From the NCBI GenBank assembly GCA_963930775.1, contig OZ005702.1:868001-932000 (forward strand): a DNA stretch of 64,000 nucleotides. The letters run 5' to 3'. Shown one piece after another: positions 33,674 to 44,289 of this stretch (position 1 is the stretch's first letter; each line of letters begins with the position of its first letter). This DNA is from Cliona cf. orientalis (taxonomy: Eukaryota; Porifera; Demospongiae; Clionaida; Clionaidae). The translations under genes were made by a program, and so were the position numbers. The notes below the pieces were generated by a model, which was given only the letters and a program-made list of their open reading frames with translations, had not been told where the DNA came from and made no database searches.

Positions 33674-36600
33674 AGTTCCTACTCCACAACTTAACACACA
33701 TTCAGAAGAGGGGTTGGGGGTGGGGTGAGGAAGAGAACTATAGAGAGACTCCTAGAAGTTACAGGAAACCAGTTAGCTCACTTTAATTAACATGACAGTG
33801 GATTCAACAATCCCATGGCCACACCCCTAGCTCATTACTACTATGTTTATTTCCCTCTTGTAAGTCTATTATTCCTTGTCATGTTTCCAGGCCATGCATG
33901 GGCCACTTAACAACTTATCCTAGGGTAGCCTCGTCCCCAGGCTCCCTGATGTTGTCTTTGCATGCAACATTGAATAGCTGGGAATATAGGGCCTGGGAAT
34001 GAGGTATATACCCTAGGGGAAATATACTACAATAGCTATGTCTTACGGGGCTATCAAAGAATTATTATGAGCACGTATTGAGGGGAATAAGTAAAGGACT
34101 AAAGTGGGCAGCTCAAAGTGGGTATGTATAGGAGGGATCGATGAGATGAAGTGATTAGAATATCCTTCTGAGTGCAATTTGGAAATAATCACACGAGTAA
34201 CTGCCAGTTGGAAAGCTTGAAATTGCATGAGGTGAAGCCAAGTGCAATTTAAATTGCTTTACAACTGGCAGTTACGAGTGTGATTATTTCCAAATTGCAC
34301 TCAGAAGGATGTGATCAATTACTAATCATATGAAGCGCTTATGTAAGGACGCCTATCTACTTGACTAACAGACCACTAGCAGTAGTATAGGTCCACTAAG
34401 TAAACAGAAGCCTGGCTACCCCCACAAGGTGAAAGGGTGCTTTGTAGAGCTTGTGTAGCATCAGCAGGTTTCGTGGCTTTCTTCTTGACCTTGCAGCTGT
34501 ACTAACAAAACGAAGGGTGATTTTACCCAATCAGCATGTGATTAGGTGCAAGCTGTAATTAAATTAACACCATAGGCAATCAGTGAGCGATTACACTTGC
34601 ACTGTTAGATACAAGAATTATTGCCTACTTCTCTATGGGAGTTTACTGTAGTGACTTAGTACATCATATTATGATTAGGGTGCATAGAAGATGAAATGGG
34701 TAATGTGATGGGAGTATGCATAATATTATGATGAAGTGATCAGTGGGTGGGAATGAGATGCATTTTTGTATGAGAGGGATGAAATGATCAGGACATAATT
34801 ATAAATGATTAGGGTATGTGTATGAGAAATGAAGTAATAGGGCAGTATATATGAGAGATGAGTGGGGATGAGATGATTAGGACATATGTATAAAAGATGA
34901 AGTAATTAGGGTATATGTATGAGAAATGAAGCAATAGGGCAGTACACAATTGTAGTATAATATGACACACAGTAGTGAGATGGGTATGTGTGTGAGAGAT
35001 GCGAATGGTTGCATGGGGTATGTGCTTAAGACATGAAATGATTAGGATATATGTATGGTGTATGGTGTATGTGTGTACCAGTGCTTGTGATTGGGGTATG
35101 TGCATGACAACATGAAGTGATTAAGGTATGTATATAAGAGATAAAGTGACAGGGATTGGAATATGTGAGAGGTGATGTGATTAGGGTGTGTGTAGTTAGG
35201 GTATGAGAAATGAAGTAATAGGGCAGTATACGACACACAGTGAGATGGGTATGTGTATGAGAGATGTGAGTGGTTGCATGGGGTATGTGTTAAAGACATG
35301 AGATGATTATGATATGTGTATATGTATGTGCATACCAGTGCTTGTGTGTGTATGACATTGTGAAGTGATTAAGGTATGTATATGAGAGATAATTGGAATA
35401 TGTGAGAGGTGATGTGATTAGGGTATGCGTGATTAGGGTACGTGTGGTAAGGGTATGCATGATTAGGGTATGCATGCTTAGGTGGCTATACCATGCTCAG
35501 AAGTCTAGTGAGCCTAGTACTGAAAATCAGCAGACACCCACAAGCATATCTAGTGGGGTAACCACTACTACTGTCACTTGGGTGGTGATGGTGGTTTCAC
35601 ACCTAGATGTGTTACCACATAGTGCTGTAACTTGCCTGGGCATGTTTCAGATCTCTGCACAACACACCACAAAAACACTCTACCTCTGCTCCTCTGACTC
35701 AGTAGATTTCATCTGCACATGTACACACCCATACTTGCTCTCAGATTAACTCTTGCTTGAAATTTGATTCCCACCATGATCTTGCTCATCCATACAAGAG
35801 ACAATTTATAGCCCTATGGTCCTCTATACATGTGTGCCCAACTGTCACTGATGACTTACATTCCACTAGTTTAAATATGAGAATAGCATGCTAAGTTAGC
35901 CAAGAGCGCATAATATTAAGAACTATGCGCTCTTGGTTAGGTATAATGTTGTAGAGAGCTACTTTCAGGGGCATGCATGAACCTATAGCTAGTACATGCA
36001 TGTAGGTGTATACTATAACATGTAACAGGTATAAATGTGTGTACCATGCGTATACATTTTTATGCTTAGTGTGGTACTAGGTTGTTTCTACAAACATTAT
36101 TGCAAACCATTTGTAGCAGCATGGTGGGCCAGTCTGACCTTCAGGACATACTACTGGGATGATGTATACGCATGCATGAGCTATTATAAGTAACTGGAAA
36201 AGGTAGGGGTGTATATACTACTTTCTTAATGAGAGCTCAGCTAGGGATTTAAGCAGGTTGTGTCCCTTGTCCAATTAATACACAGTGCTGTCATACAAAT
36301 TAAGGTAAAATAGTGGTATGGGGAAAACTTCCTCAATAGTACCAATAATGTTTAGCAATGACAATGATCTATGAGTATCAATGTACCACACCAAGTCTGA
36401 TCTGGTGTTGATATTAAAATAATTTTCCTATAGGTTTGTGCTGTGGTTGGCACCTTTTTCCAACCACAAACATGCACAGAAAATTACTAGGACCACTGGC
36501 ATCATTAAAAATAGTTTCCATAGCAAATTAGCAAAGGTCTATTGTGCAATGTTGGGCATCAGTTGTTCATGTGAAATGATTATCCAATTAAAGCCATGCA

Positions 36601-38743
36601 AGGGTTAGCCTCGTGCACCAGGCCTACCCTCCATACTACACATTGTCACGCTATACGAAAAATAGTAGTGTGCATAGTATTATTGAGAGTATAGGCCTGG
36701 TACACGAGGCTTGCAAGGACCATGGTTTTCAATAAGAGCCGGGACGAGTGATTCCATGCTACAATATCTTGGAGGCATAATAGTTAATGTTATGCAAGCT
36801 GGAGTGTAATAAACAATTACCTACCAATAGAAGTTCCTCTAAATCAGTGAAGTGTAACCAACCCAGGGATAAAGATACTAGTACTGGGAACTCAGATCTT
36901 ATTAATAGTGTCTGATGGATAGCTAAAATAACCTCTTTGTAACAGGACAATGTTTATTTTTATGGGAGTGAGTAGCTTGGAACAGTGCAGTATGTACGTA
37001 GATAACACTATTGAGGAGAGAGAAAGGGAGCTGTATTTGATACTGAATTTGTCTTCTGGGGATGGTAGCTATGTCATATTAATAATTGTGTCATAAGTAC
37101 ACTAAATTACACTCATAGGGGGTGTATGATTACTAGGCATTGGTGAATTGTGCTCAAAATCTGTCCTATTATGCTATGCTGGCAATGCTAGTAAAACCCT
37201 TCATGCTCACCACAATGCCTTATAATTAGCAAAGGTACCGCTGCACTGAACAACAAAGGTTGCTGACATGCAGTCAAATATAGAAGGCAATTAGCATATT
37301 ATGTATTATTATGCTCCAGTACCTTGGGCTCCAATAAGGATTCATGCAGCACACGAGATGAGGAAGGAATGGTTGAAGGTAAACCTAAATAAATTATAGA
37401 ATCTATTATGCTAGCATATGCCCATGTGCTAATGGAATCTATTATGCCCAAAATTAGCCTCGTCCCCAGGCCTCTACCCATTTCTGCGTGCAACATTGAA
37501 GCTGGGTGGAGGCTTGGGGACGAGGCTATAGCTCAAAATTATGCCAGCATATTTCGCCAATGCCTAATGGTTACAAAATCAAATAGCTAGCCCAATATAG
37601 CTACAGGCCAGCTCAGATGCCTTTAATACCCATATTACTTTGATGTGGTCACAAACCACACCCTCCCATTACTTTTTCCTTAGGTGAACTCTGAGCCCAT
37701 CAATGCACAGTTAGCTAAAATCCTTACGATGAGGACACCACTTGCAAGGGACGGAAGACCATTAATGACTTCTTGATGGTCTCAATACTCTAGTTAATTA
37801 ATTCTTGATGGTTCATCGGCCTATAATTAGATCTAGGGGGTCATATGCCTATTTCACTCTTCCGTGGGGGTGTATCATTCATTAATGGAAAAGCCCATTG
37901 TAGTTTCTCCATCTGTATATTATACATGAAGACTAACTTGATTACGTCATTCATCTGTGTGAGCTTATCTCCCATCGTCCAGTGACTGGGGCCATACGTG
38001 TGACCGACGTGATCCACACCCAAGAAGTGGGCTATGATAAAGTCGGCATCCTTCAGTGCTAGCTCGGGCTGTAGGTGAGATATCACCCCGTTATCGACAG
38101 TATGAAGGTCCTTTACGTTTAGTGACGGATAATCGAACACCTTGCTAAACATCCCAGGGTAGAGCCCCAACCATGTATCGTCACCCATGAACGTAACGTT
38201 TCTCGAGTGCATCCTAGCCTGATAGATAAGGTTGTCCTCCTGGATTTCGTAACTGTTAAAATTGCTGCCGATATCGATGAACGTAGGTAAGCCTCCAGTC
38301 GCAAGGGCCTTCAGACGCTGCATGGTGGTCGTTGGAGCATCAGCGATCGATTTGAACAGCTTTGCATTTTCCGGACGCTCTCTAAGTAGATCACGAACGA
38401 AGGGTAGTTTGTTGCGATAGACAGGTGGTGTGGGGTCTAGCCGGTCATCGTAGACGAGGAAATCGTACCGCAGCGCATCGATAAGAAGCCAAAGTACTCG
38501 TTTAAATCTTTTAGGGTATCCAGTGCACGAGATAGGAGCACCGGATGGATGGATACGGTCACCTGCTCCAAAGGAGCTATCTTGCCGCACAGTGGATCTG
38601 GAATGTGGTCTGCATTGGCTGTATTCAGGAATTTCGACTCTTTTGAGCAAGAATCCCTGACAGAAGACTAGAAGACCGACTGCATGACAGCACACTATGA
38701 AGATCAGAACGAATGTACGTCTACTTCTACCGCGATCGCTCAT
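29904..38743 (-). CDS. PIGO: GPI ethanolamine phosphate transferase 3 (PIG-O)
   Basis: ER enzyme that adds the ethanolamine phosphate to the third mannose of GPI, the link to protein. Six exons (37938-38743, 32758-32911, 30680-32489, 30433-30620, 30192-30320, 29904-30080) give 3264 nt, 1087 residues; human is 1089. After a signal-anchor segment (residues 9-30), the lumenal alkaline-phosphatase-like domain has WLLIDALRYDFL, the substrate-region TTTMQRLKALATGGLPT, MGDDTWLGLYP, FLGVDHVGHTYGP and GDHGMTSTGDHGGE, carrying all the expected metal ligands. Numerous membrane segments follow. The C-terminus RRHLMVWWIFAPRFMYEG matches the family. The start codon at 38743 was chosen since the upstream in-frame codon is TTG. 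The first intron (32912-37937) is 5 kb and full of repeats. The gene is divergent from RSL24D1, 128 bp apart. Confidence 0.95.
33347..33687. mobile_element. Inverted-repeat element with long C and G runs
   Basis: About 340 bp bounded by GTGGAGTAGGAA and its exact complement TTCCTACTCCAC. It contains a G12-type run near 33372, a G/C-rich block around 33605-33640 and a C-run of more than 25 bases ending at 33673. It lies in the first PIG-O intron. Homopolymer lengths may be unreliable in assembly. Confidence 0.7.
33925..34008. repeat. GCCTCGTCCCCAGG-type foldback, copy 1
   Basis: The left arm GTAGCCTCGTCCCCAGGC pairs imperfectly with the right arm GGGCCTGGGAATGAGGTA. The loop contains GCATGCAACATTGAA, also present in the copy at 37454. 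It lies in the first PIG-O intron. Confidence 0.75.
34163..34310. mobile_element. Foldback element with 45-bp near-perfect inverted repeats
   Basis: The arms run TCCTTCTGAGTGCAATTTGG... through ...AACTGCCAGTT and are complementary to 34262-34310. The loop is about 50 bp. It lies in the first PIG-O intron. The arms are close to identical, suggesting recent insertion. Confidence 0.85.
34670..35480. repeat. Degenerate tandem repeat (GATTAGGGTATGTGTATGAG type)
   Basis: About 800 bp of imperfect, nested repeats of motifs such as GATTAGGGTATG, GTATGAGAGATGAAGT and AATAGGGCAGTATA. Two longer copies (34920-35105 and 35215-35350) share the order of sub-motifs, so a higher-order unit of roughly 280 bp was duplicated. 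It is minisatellite-like and lies in the first PIG-O intron. Confidence 0.8.
35895..35940. repeat. Perfect 13-bp hairpin
   Basis: CCAAGAGCGCATA pairs exactly with TATGCGCTCTTGG across a 14-base AT-rich loop; the flanks extend the pairing weakly. It lies in the first PIG-O intron. Confidence 0.85.
36605..36712. repeat. GCCTCGT-type foldback, copy 2
   Basis: The arms TAGCCTCGTGCACCAGGCCTA and TAGGCCTGGTACACGAGGCT are near-perfect complements. It belongs with the elements at 33925, 37454 and 61846. Confidence 0.8.
37454..37530. repeat. GCCTCGTCCCCAGG-type foldback, copy 3
   Basis: The arms TTAGCCTCGTCCCCAGGCCT and CTTGGGGACGAGGCTATA are complementary, with loop sequence GCGTGCAACATTGAAGC. It lies in the first PIG-O intron. 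Confidence 0.85.
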
Positions 38744-38871
38744 TACTGCACTGAGAGAGATGAGCTGAGAGGCACCGGTGGTGCACTTCAATTAGAAAAA
38801 TGGTTGGTGTGCACTATTTAGAGTACTTTCTACCACCACGTGTTTTAGTAGCTTAGGATTTAGTATCTAGG
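38744..38871. promoter_or_regulatory. 128-bp divergent promoter (PIG-O / RSL24D1)
   Basis: Start codons of two divergent genes lie 128 bp apart. The interval contains CACCACGTG (about 38832-38841), an E-box-like core. Shared control is inferred from spacing. Confidence 0.5.
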
Positions 38872-41800
38872 ATGAGGATTGAGAAGTGCTACTTCTGTTC
38901 CTCTCCGGTCTACCCCGGGCACGGAATCATGTTTGTACGGAACGACTGCAAGGTATTTAATGAGGCTTCTGGCTACATAATTTATTACTATTCAATCAGT
39001 GACTCTATATTTTTTCCCCACTGTTTTTAGACATTTAGATTTTGTCGTTCCAAGTGTCACAAGGCCTTCAAGAGAAAGCGAAACCCCCGCAAGGTCAGGT
39101 GGACGAAAGCTTTCAGGAAAGCTCACGGAAAAGAACTCACAATGGTAAACATTTTAGTACATGTACATGCATGTATATACCGTAGAAACTGGTTGTTAAG
39201 CGCTGCTCGCTGTTAAGTGCATACTTTTTATTAAGCGCATAGTTTTGTGCGAGCCCTACCGCTCTTTGTTAGGCGCATATGTCCAGCAGGCCACCTGAAC
39301 GACGAGCGATCGGTTACATAAGCCCAGAAAGAAGGATAGAAGTATACTGGAGAAGAAAACGTCGAGAATTACGCTCTCTGGTCGCTTCTTGGCCATCGTT
39401 GTCAAGGGCGGAGAACAGGTAGCAAAAGTGGGGGGGCTCAGACCTTTGACTGTGTACTGTGACAACTATTAGGCTGTGGGCATGTGCCCACAGCCGACCT
39501 AGGGGGGTCTGGGGGCATGCTCCCCCAGAAAATTTTGGAAATTTCGACTCCCTGAGAGCGTTTCTGATGCAATCTGGCACCAATTTTTGGACTGATTTTA
39601 GTAGCAATTTTTACTTTAGCACTCTTTGCAAACACCTAGAATTATGACAGAACTATGTTGCTGTAATTTTGTAGTATGGGCATACCGTAGACTCGGGTTA
39701 TTAAGCGCATGCGCTTATTGCTGTTTGTGGTAAGGAAATGTGCGCTTAATAAAAAATGTGCGCTTATTAACGAGAGTAGTTTAGCCACACCCCCTCACGG
39801 GCGGTCGTGATCCGCGCGAGGGATCGAAGTATACTGCACTGGTAGAGCTATCAAGTGAGTAGCAGAGCCATCAAAAGGGACGGTAACCTGATCAGAAAGC
39901 TACAGTGAACAGCTATAGGCTACATTTGTTGAGTATGCGCTTATTAGCCAATGCTAGTAGTAGGAAGGCAGCATGCGCTTATTAAACAATGTGCGCTTAA
40001 TACCCAGGTGCGCTTAATAACCCGAGTCTACGGTATGATAAAATGGGGGGGCTCAGCCCCCCTTGTTTCCAAAGTGGGGGGGCTGAAGCCCCCCCTGCCC
40101 CCCCTATTTCTCCGCCCCTGGTTGTAGGTCTATCTACCCTCGACACGTTCTTTACGCACGCCCCACCTACCGTGTTTTAGCACTTTTAATTAAGCACATG
40201 CTTCCTGTTAAGCGCATACTTTTTGTTAAGCGCATATTTTCTTGCTGCCGCGTGTTATAAGCGCATGCGCTTAACAACCAGTTTCTACGGTATTGCTATA
40301 ATACTACCACTCTACGGGGTTTCCTATACTTGTATAATTATTATATGCTGTAACAGTATATTATTATTATTATTATTATGTATATAATTATATTGTTGTA
40401 TATGGTCGAATGCTTTGGTTGTAAGCCAATACCTTTATTATGTTGCTCTGTTCCTTTATGAATAGGATTCCACGTTTGAGTTTGAAAAGAGAAGAAACGT
40501 TCCTGTCAAGTATAATCGACAGTTATGGCAGCAAACAGGTAGGGAAGCATTGCAGCTCTACCGAGAAAGAGAGGGGGGCTATTGTGATAGAAGCTTCAGT
40601 ATGACAGGTTGCCCCATATGCTTGCCTACACCTAATCGGCCATTCAAACCGTACAAGTTTGTATACCTACACTGCTGTATAAATATTTGTAGGGATGAAA
40701 TTACGTTGTTTTTATCGACAGCAGTAGTTTACGTTCGAGTAATTTTCGATATCTCTGTGTAGGAAAAAGGAAGCAAGTGAAGAAATATTTAGCTTCAGTT
40801 CAGTTATTTTTGCTCCATGTACATGTAAATAGCTAGCACTACTTTTACCTCAGTGACAAGTATTGTAGCATAGCTAGATATCTCGCATTTGTATTTGCTC
40901 AGTAACAGTTCTCCAGCCGCGTGACAGTTTTGACCTCTGGTATCTATCAAAGTTACATGTACATGCACCTCTGATACCTAGGTCAGTAGCTTGTGCAGGT
41001 GTGTACAGTTGAAGTCAGTTTGGTGTTTCTTTCCATTAGTCTCCTACATGTACAGTTATATACAATAGGTCATAAAGTTGCTTGTACTCACTGCAAAGCC
41101 ATCAAGATAAATTCAAGCAGTCATATAGTGTATAAATTGTTGTACCCAGCTGCTCCAGGTGTCCTTCGTTTACCATCATATTATTATCGTTGTTGCTTGA
41201 ACGTGTGATCGATTTGCTGTGTGCCTCATTTAATTGCCCTGCACTTGTTCTACTACAATTAACAAATGCAGTACTTGTCGTAGTACACGACATTATGCAT
41301 TTGCGACACGTTTAAATTTTTACAGTGACCAGCGGTTCCTCTTCGTGTAGCTAAGAATGTTCGTTTGGTAAACTCTTCAGCCTTGGAGTAAAAATTTATC
41401 CGTGTGGGAGTAGCTGTATCAATTTGCATTGATTGCTCTCGAGAGAGATACCATCTGTGCCTCTGATAATTGTCTTTCTGGCTACTCGCCCCTCGTTTTC
41501 TAGTTGATCGGAGGGGGGCAAGCAAGATGGGGCAATCTGGCGACCCCTGTCTATTTGTGGTTGGCTATGTCATTTATCTGTGCGTTATTGGTGCTTTTCG
41601 ATACTCAGCGAGAGCCATGCGGAGGATAGGAGAGATCAGAGAGAGAAGACAGGCACAGTTCATCAAAAACAGGTCAGTACTACATTATTTATTATAAGAA
41701 TCATGTGCATGCTTGAAGTTACTCATGCGCTGACTGTATAATTGTTTTGCATTGTAGAAGTTTATGTCTCCCCCCTCTCTCTCTCTCTCTCTCTCTCCCC

Positions 41801-42052
41801 CTCTCCAGACTGAAAGCTGGTCTCAAGCTACAGGATGAAGCTGAAAAGAAAGAAGTTGAAAAGAGCATCCATCTTCTCCAAGATCCGGAAGGTGGGATGC
41901 ATGTTAATGCAGTGTATCACAAATAAATGATTATGACTGTTTCATTCCTCCCTCCCTCCCTTGCAGTCACAGCAAGAAAGGTACAAGAGGCCCAGCGGCA
42001 AAGAGAGGCAGCAAAATCCAAGTCCAAAGCCATGGAGATGGAAACAGAATGA
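38872..42052 (+). CDS. RSL24D1: RSL24D1 / RLP24, 60S ribosome biogenesis factor
   Basis: Nucleolar placeholder for ribosomal protein eL24 during 60S maturation. Six exons (38872-38952, 39031-39144, 40466-40538, 41609-41672, 41809-41891, 41967-42052) give 501 nt, 166 residues (human 163). The protein starts [25 protein letters not shown], the zinc ribbon with C6, C9, C32 and C36-type cysteines, then [21 protein letters not shown]. The second half [20 protein letters not shown] and [21 protein letters not shown] aligns well with the human protein, and the acidic-ending tail (SKAMEMETE) matches family ends. Exon 4 was placed at 41609 because the splice restores frame and homology; an overlapping longer frame from 41470 lacks support. 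The second intron carries nested transposons. Confidence 0.95.
39408..40122. mobile_element. Inverted-repeat element, middle layer of the nest
   Basis: Bounded by AAGGGCGGAGAA and TTCTCCGCCCCTG, with GTTGT flanking both ends as a possible target duplication. The interior is rich in GGGGGGCTC and AGCCCCCC tracts and includes a palindromic GTGGGCATGTGCCCAC. It is inserted into the element at 39178-40292. Confidence 0.7.
39683..40035. mobile_element. Inverted-repeat element, innermost layer of the nest
   Basis: The terminal repeats are about 26 bp: TACCGTAGACTCGGGTTATT then AAGCGC at the left and its complement ending CGAGTCTACGGTA at 40035. The ends resemble those of the outer element (TACCGTAGA...GTTnTTAAGCGC), so the two belong to related families. 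Sub-terminal TGCGCTTATTA repeats are present. Confidence 0.9.
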
Positions 42053-42192
42053 AAAATTATTAGTATGTTATGTTGTCTTTTGTGTCAGTGCTGAATTTTC
42101 AATCACTATGCAAGTAAAATTAATGATAATCATCTAAAAGTTAAAAAAAAGTGTGTATCATATTATGCAATGCTGGGTTTGTTTTTTTTTTT

Positions 42193-43794
42193 CTACAAAT
42201 CAGTCTGTAGTTCATCTTCGTATATGTATGTTATAGGATCAGTGGTGTTGGGGTGCTGTGCATGAAGTGTAGGGCCATCATCCCCGGGTTGAACTAGTGG
42301 TGGGATGCACGATTTAGAACCCTCGTCCTTTAAGATTTGCTCCATTGAAATCGAGGCTTTAATTGGAGGGTTCTCCTCTCGATGATCGCACTTGTAGTGA
42401 GCTGCAGCTGCAAAGTACGGTAGACTTTCGTCTGGTATAATCGCCGAATAATAACGAGCGGTATTCTTCTTTGGCTTCTGTAAGGCAGTATAGAGTGCCT
42501 CTGCCGTCATTGGGGGTACTGGGGGTGGCTCTTCCGTCAAATCTGAAACACTGAAAGCTTTCGGCTTCTTTTGAACCACCGAGTAAACTGGCTCATCTGT
42601 CTTCTTAGTATTCCCTCTCTCTGCTTGTACAATTCCTTGCTTCATCTGCGTTGCATGTGTGGAGACTAGAGATTTATCGTGACTAGAAGTCGAAGCAACT
42701 GCTTTGTCAGCATGAAAATCAGCGCCAGCACCTACATGCGGCTGTTTAGTAGTCACCGTCCTCTTCTGGTTTGGCCTTACAGTATCTAGATCTTCGTAGC
42801 CTGCCACACCAACACCCAACTGCTGATGATCAGTAGCAGTAGCTGCGGGCTTACTCAGCTTGGTCGCTGCAGCCGGTGCCCGATTTTTCTTAACCGTGTC
42901 GACATCTTCGTAACCTGCTATGTCCAACAGTGTGGGGATGCTCCTACTAATCTTTGGAGCTGATGTTGGTGGTGGTTTGACTATCTCATTCCCGTACACG
43001 TCCAGCATGGGAATACTCTGGCTTAGGATGTGAAACTGCTTTTCTATTTCGTCTAACACTTTGTATGCTTGCTCCATCTCTTCTTTCTCCTCGTCTACTT
43101 GTAATTGATCAACGCTTAAGCTTGTCACTATTCCTCCAGTCTTCTTGGACGATTTTGGCTTAGGTATCTCACTGTCGTGTGTACTCAGACTATTAGTATT
43201 TTCACCACCTAAGCTTAGTTGGCGTGGGACGGAGAAATTGGACGATGTTGCTCTTGTGCTCTTATCTATAGCTAGTGGTTCATAACTGCAATTTCGACCC
43301 ACTGGTATTGGTTCTTCTACAACTACCTTTGGGTGATCCTTGTGCGTTTCTGTAGCTTCTTGTCGCTCTCTCACTTCACCTCCTTTTGGATGCTTTACTT
43401 CTTCTGGTGTTCGATTGTCACCCTGAGCAGCTGTCTTGTCAGGTCCTGAGGGAGAGACAGTGACGGCACTATAGGCTATGTTAGTCTCCAGCTCTGGCTC
43501 TACTTCTGACACCACACATGTACTCTGTGTATAGGTAGACCTGCTCCCAAGTTTTGACCGCTTATCTCCCCTTCTCACATGATAAACGTGCTCTCTCTCT
43601 TTTCTTCTAATCTGACACTTTCTACAAATGACCACTAGTAGGACCAGTAGTAGCTCCAGAAGGACTACACCGGCTATGATACCTCCGGAGTAGAATATCC
43701 ATTCTCTTTGCATGTCAGGATCAGGATCAGGTGTAAGATTCTGAGGTCCTCCGGATCCACTACTCTCAGTCATATCATCATTCAATGAGATCAT
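42193..43794 (-). CDS. Single-pass membrane protein with tyrosine-motif cytoplasmic tail (paralogue A)
   Basis: No known family. The 533-residue frame has a short Ser/Pro-rich ectodomain, a membrane segment (33-57, WIFYSGGIIAGVVLLELLLV then LLVVIC), a basic stop-transfer KCQIRRKEREHVYHV, and a long cytoplasmic tail. The tail has GYEDVDTVKK and GYEDLDTVRP, SIPMLDVYGNE, PVYSVVQKKPK and EALYTALQKPKK units with neighbouring PPPVPP, possible SH2 and SH3 ligands. The same motif order occurs in the protein at 54477-56848. The ATG at 43794 is provisional: the frame stays open upstream to an acceptor-like site near 43831 with text (TSDSVTIM) resembling exon 2 of the paralogue, so a separate signal-peptide exon probably exists upstream but I could not find it. 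Confidence 0.7.
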   Translation of the reverse strand: MISLNDDMTESSGSGGPQNLTPDPDPDMQREWIFYSGGIIAGVVLLELLLVLLVVICRKCQIRRKEREHVYHVRRGDKRSKLGSRSTYTQSTCVVSEVEPELETNIAYSAVTVSPSGPDKTAAQGDNRTPEEVKHPKGGEVRERQEATETHKDHPKVVVEEPIPVGRNCSYEPLAIDKSTRATSSNFSVPRQLSLGGENTNSLSTHDSEIPKPKSSKKTGGIVTSLSVDQLQVDEEKEEMEQAYKVLDEIEKQFHILSQSIPMLDVYGNEIVKPPPTSAPKISRSIPTLLDIAGYEDVDTVKKNRAPAAATKLSKPAATATDHQQLGVGVAGYEDLDTVRPNQKRTVTTKQPHVGAGADFHADKAVASTSSHDKSLVSTHATQMKQGIVQAERGNTKKTDEPVYSVVQKKPKAFSVSDLTEEPPPVPPMTAEALYTALQKPKKNTARYYSAIIPDESLPYFAAAAHYKCDHREENPPIKASISMEQILKDEGSKSCIPPLVQPGDDGPTLHAQHPNTTDPITYIYEDELQTDL

Positions 43795-44289
43795 TATTGT
43801 GACACTGTCACTAGTACTAATACTAGATCTCTCCTAGCACATAAGTTAAGCTACTTTCGTGCTGACACTAGTACTAACTTTCTAGTACTAACATGTATTA
43901 AATCTTGCGTAAGACATTGAATTCAGTTGGGTCATGTGTGTCTCTAGCTATTGTGATACACATTTGCTATATACAATAACATTATTGCCTCCTATACCGT
44001 TTACTAATGCTTTTTATTGTAAGTGTGTCAACAGGGCACAACCCGTGCTGAGCAGCTCAGTGCCACATAAACATGTTTTTAGTGAACTACTAGAACGTTA
44101 TTGTCAACACATGGTAGCTGTGATGTTGCAGTTTTCACATTCACTATACTGCTCGCAAATTGATACAATTCATCTGTGTATAATTTGATAGTTTTTATCC
44201 TGAGAATTGGAAAGTTATCAAAACACCATCAGGTACCGGGTATATACATTATACAGGTGAATAGGTAATGGTCATCAAATATTAATGCA
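43795..44289. other. Spacer upstream of membrane protein A
   Basis: About 495 bp between two co-oriented genes. It contains repeated ACTAGTACTAA motifs (43810-43900) and must hold the 5' part of membrane protein A and the dioxygenase 3' UTR. A plus-strand open frame here shows no similarity to anything I know. Confidence 0.4.

Larger units (their letters stand above)
39178..40292. mobile_element. Inverted-repeat element, outermost of three nested elements
   Basis: The terminal repeats are about 26 bp: left TACCGTAGAAACTGGTTGTT then AAGCGC, with the exact complement ending at 40292. The sub-terminal regions are rich in TTAAGCGCATA repeats. Without the inserted DNA the element would be about 400 bp. 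It sits in the second intron of RSL24D1. Confidence 0.9.

Noticed and set aside
34670-35480. Possible interstitial telomere array (TTAGGG-like)
   Set aside because: The motif is part of longer GATTAGGGTATG-type units; there is no run of TTAGGG.
41470-41697. Plus-strand frame starting [10 protein letters not shown] with a hydrophobic stretch, which looks like a small membrane protein
   Set aside because: Its second half is exon 4 of RSL24D1 in the correct frame, and a splice acceptor at 41608 joins it to exon 3. The upstream part is intron read-through.
43934-44188. Plus-strand 84-codon frame between membrane protein A and dioxygenase copy 1
   Set aside because: No similarity, no promoter or leader, and the region is better explained as upstream sequence of membrane protein A.
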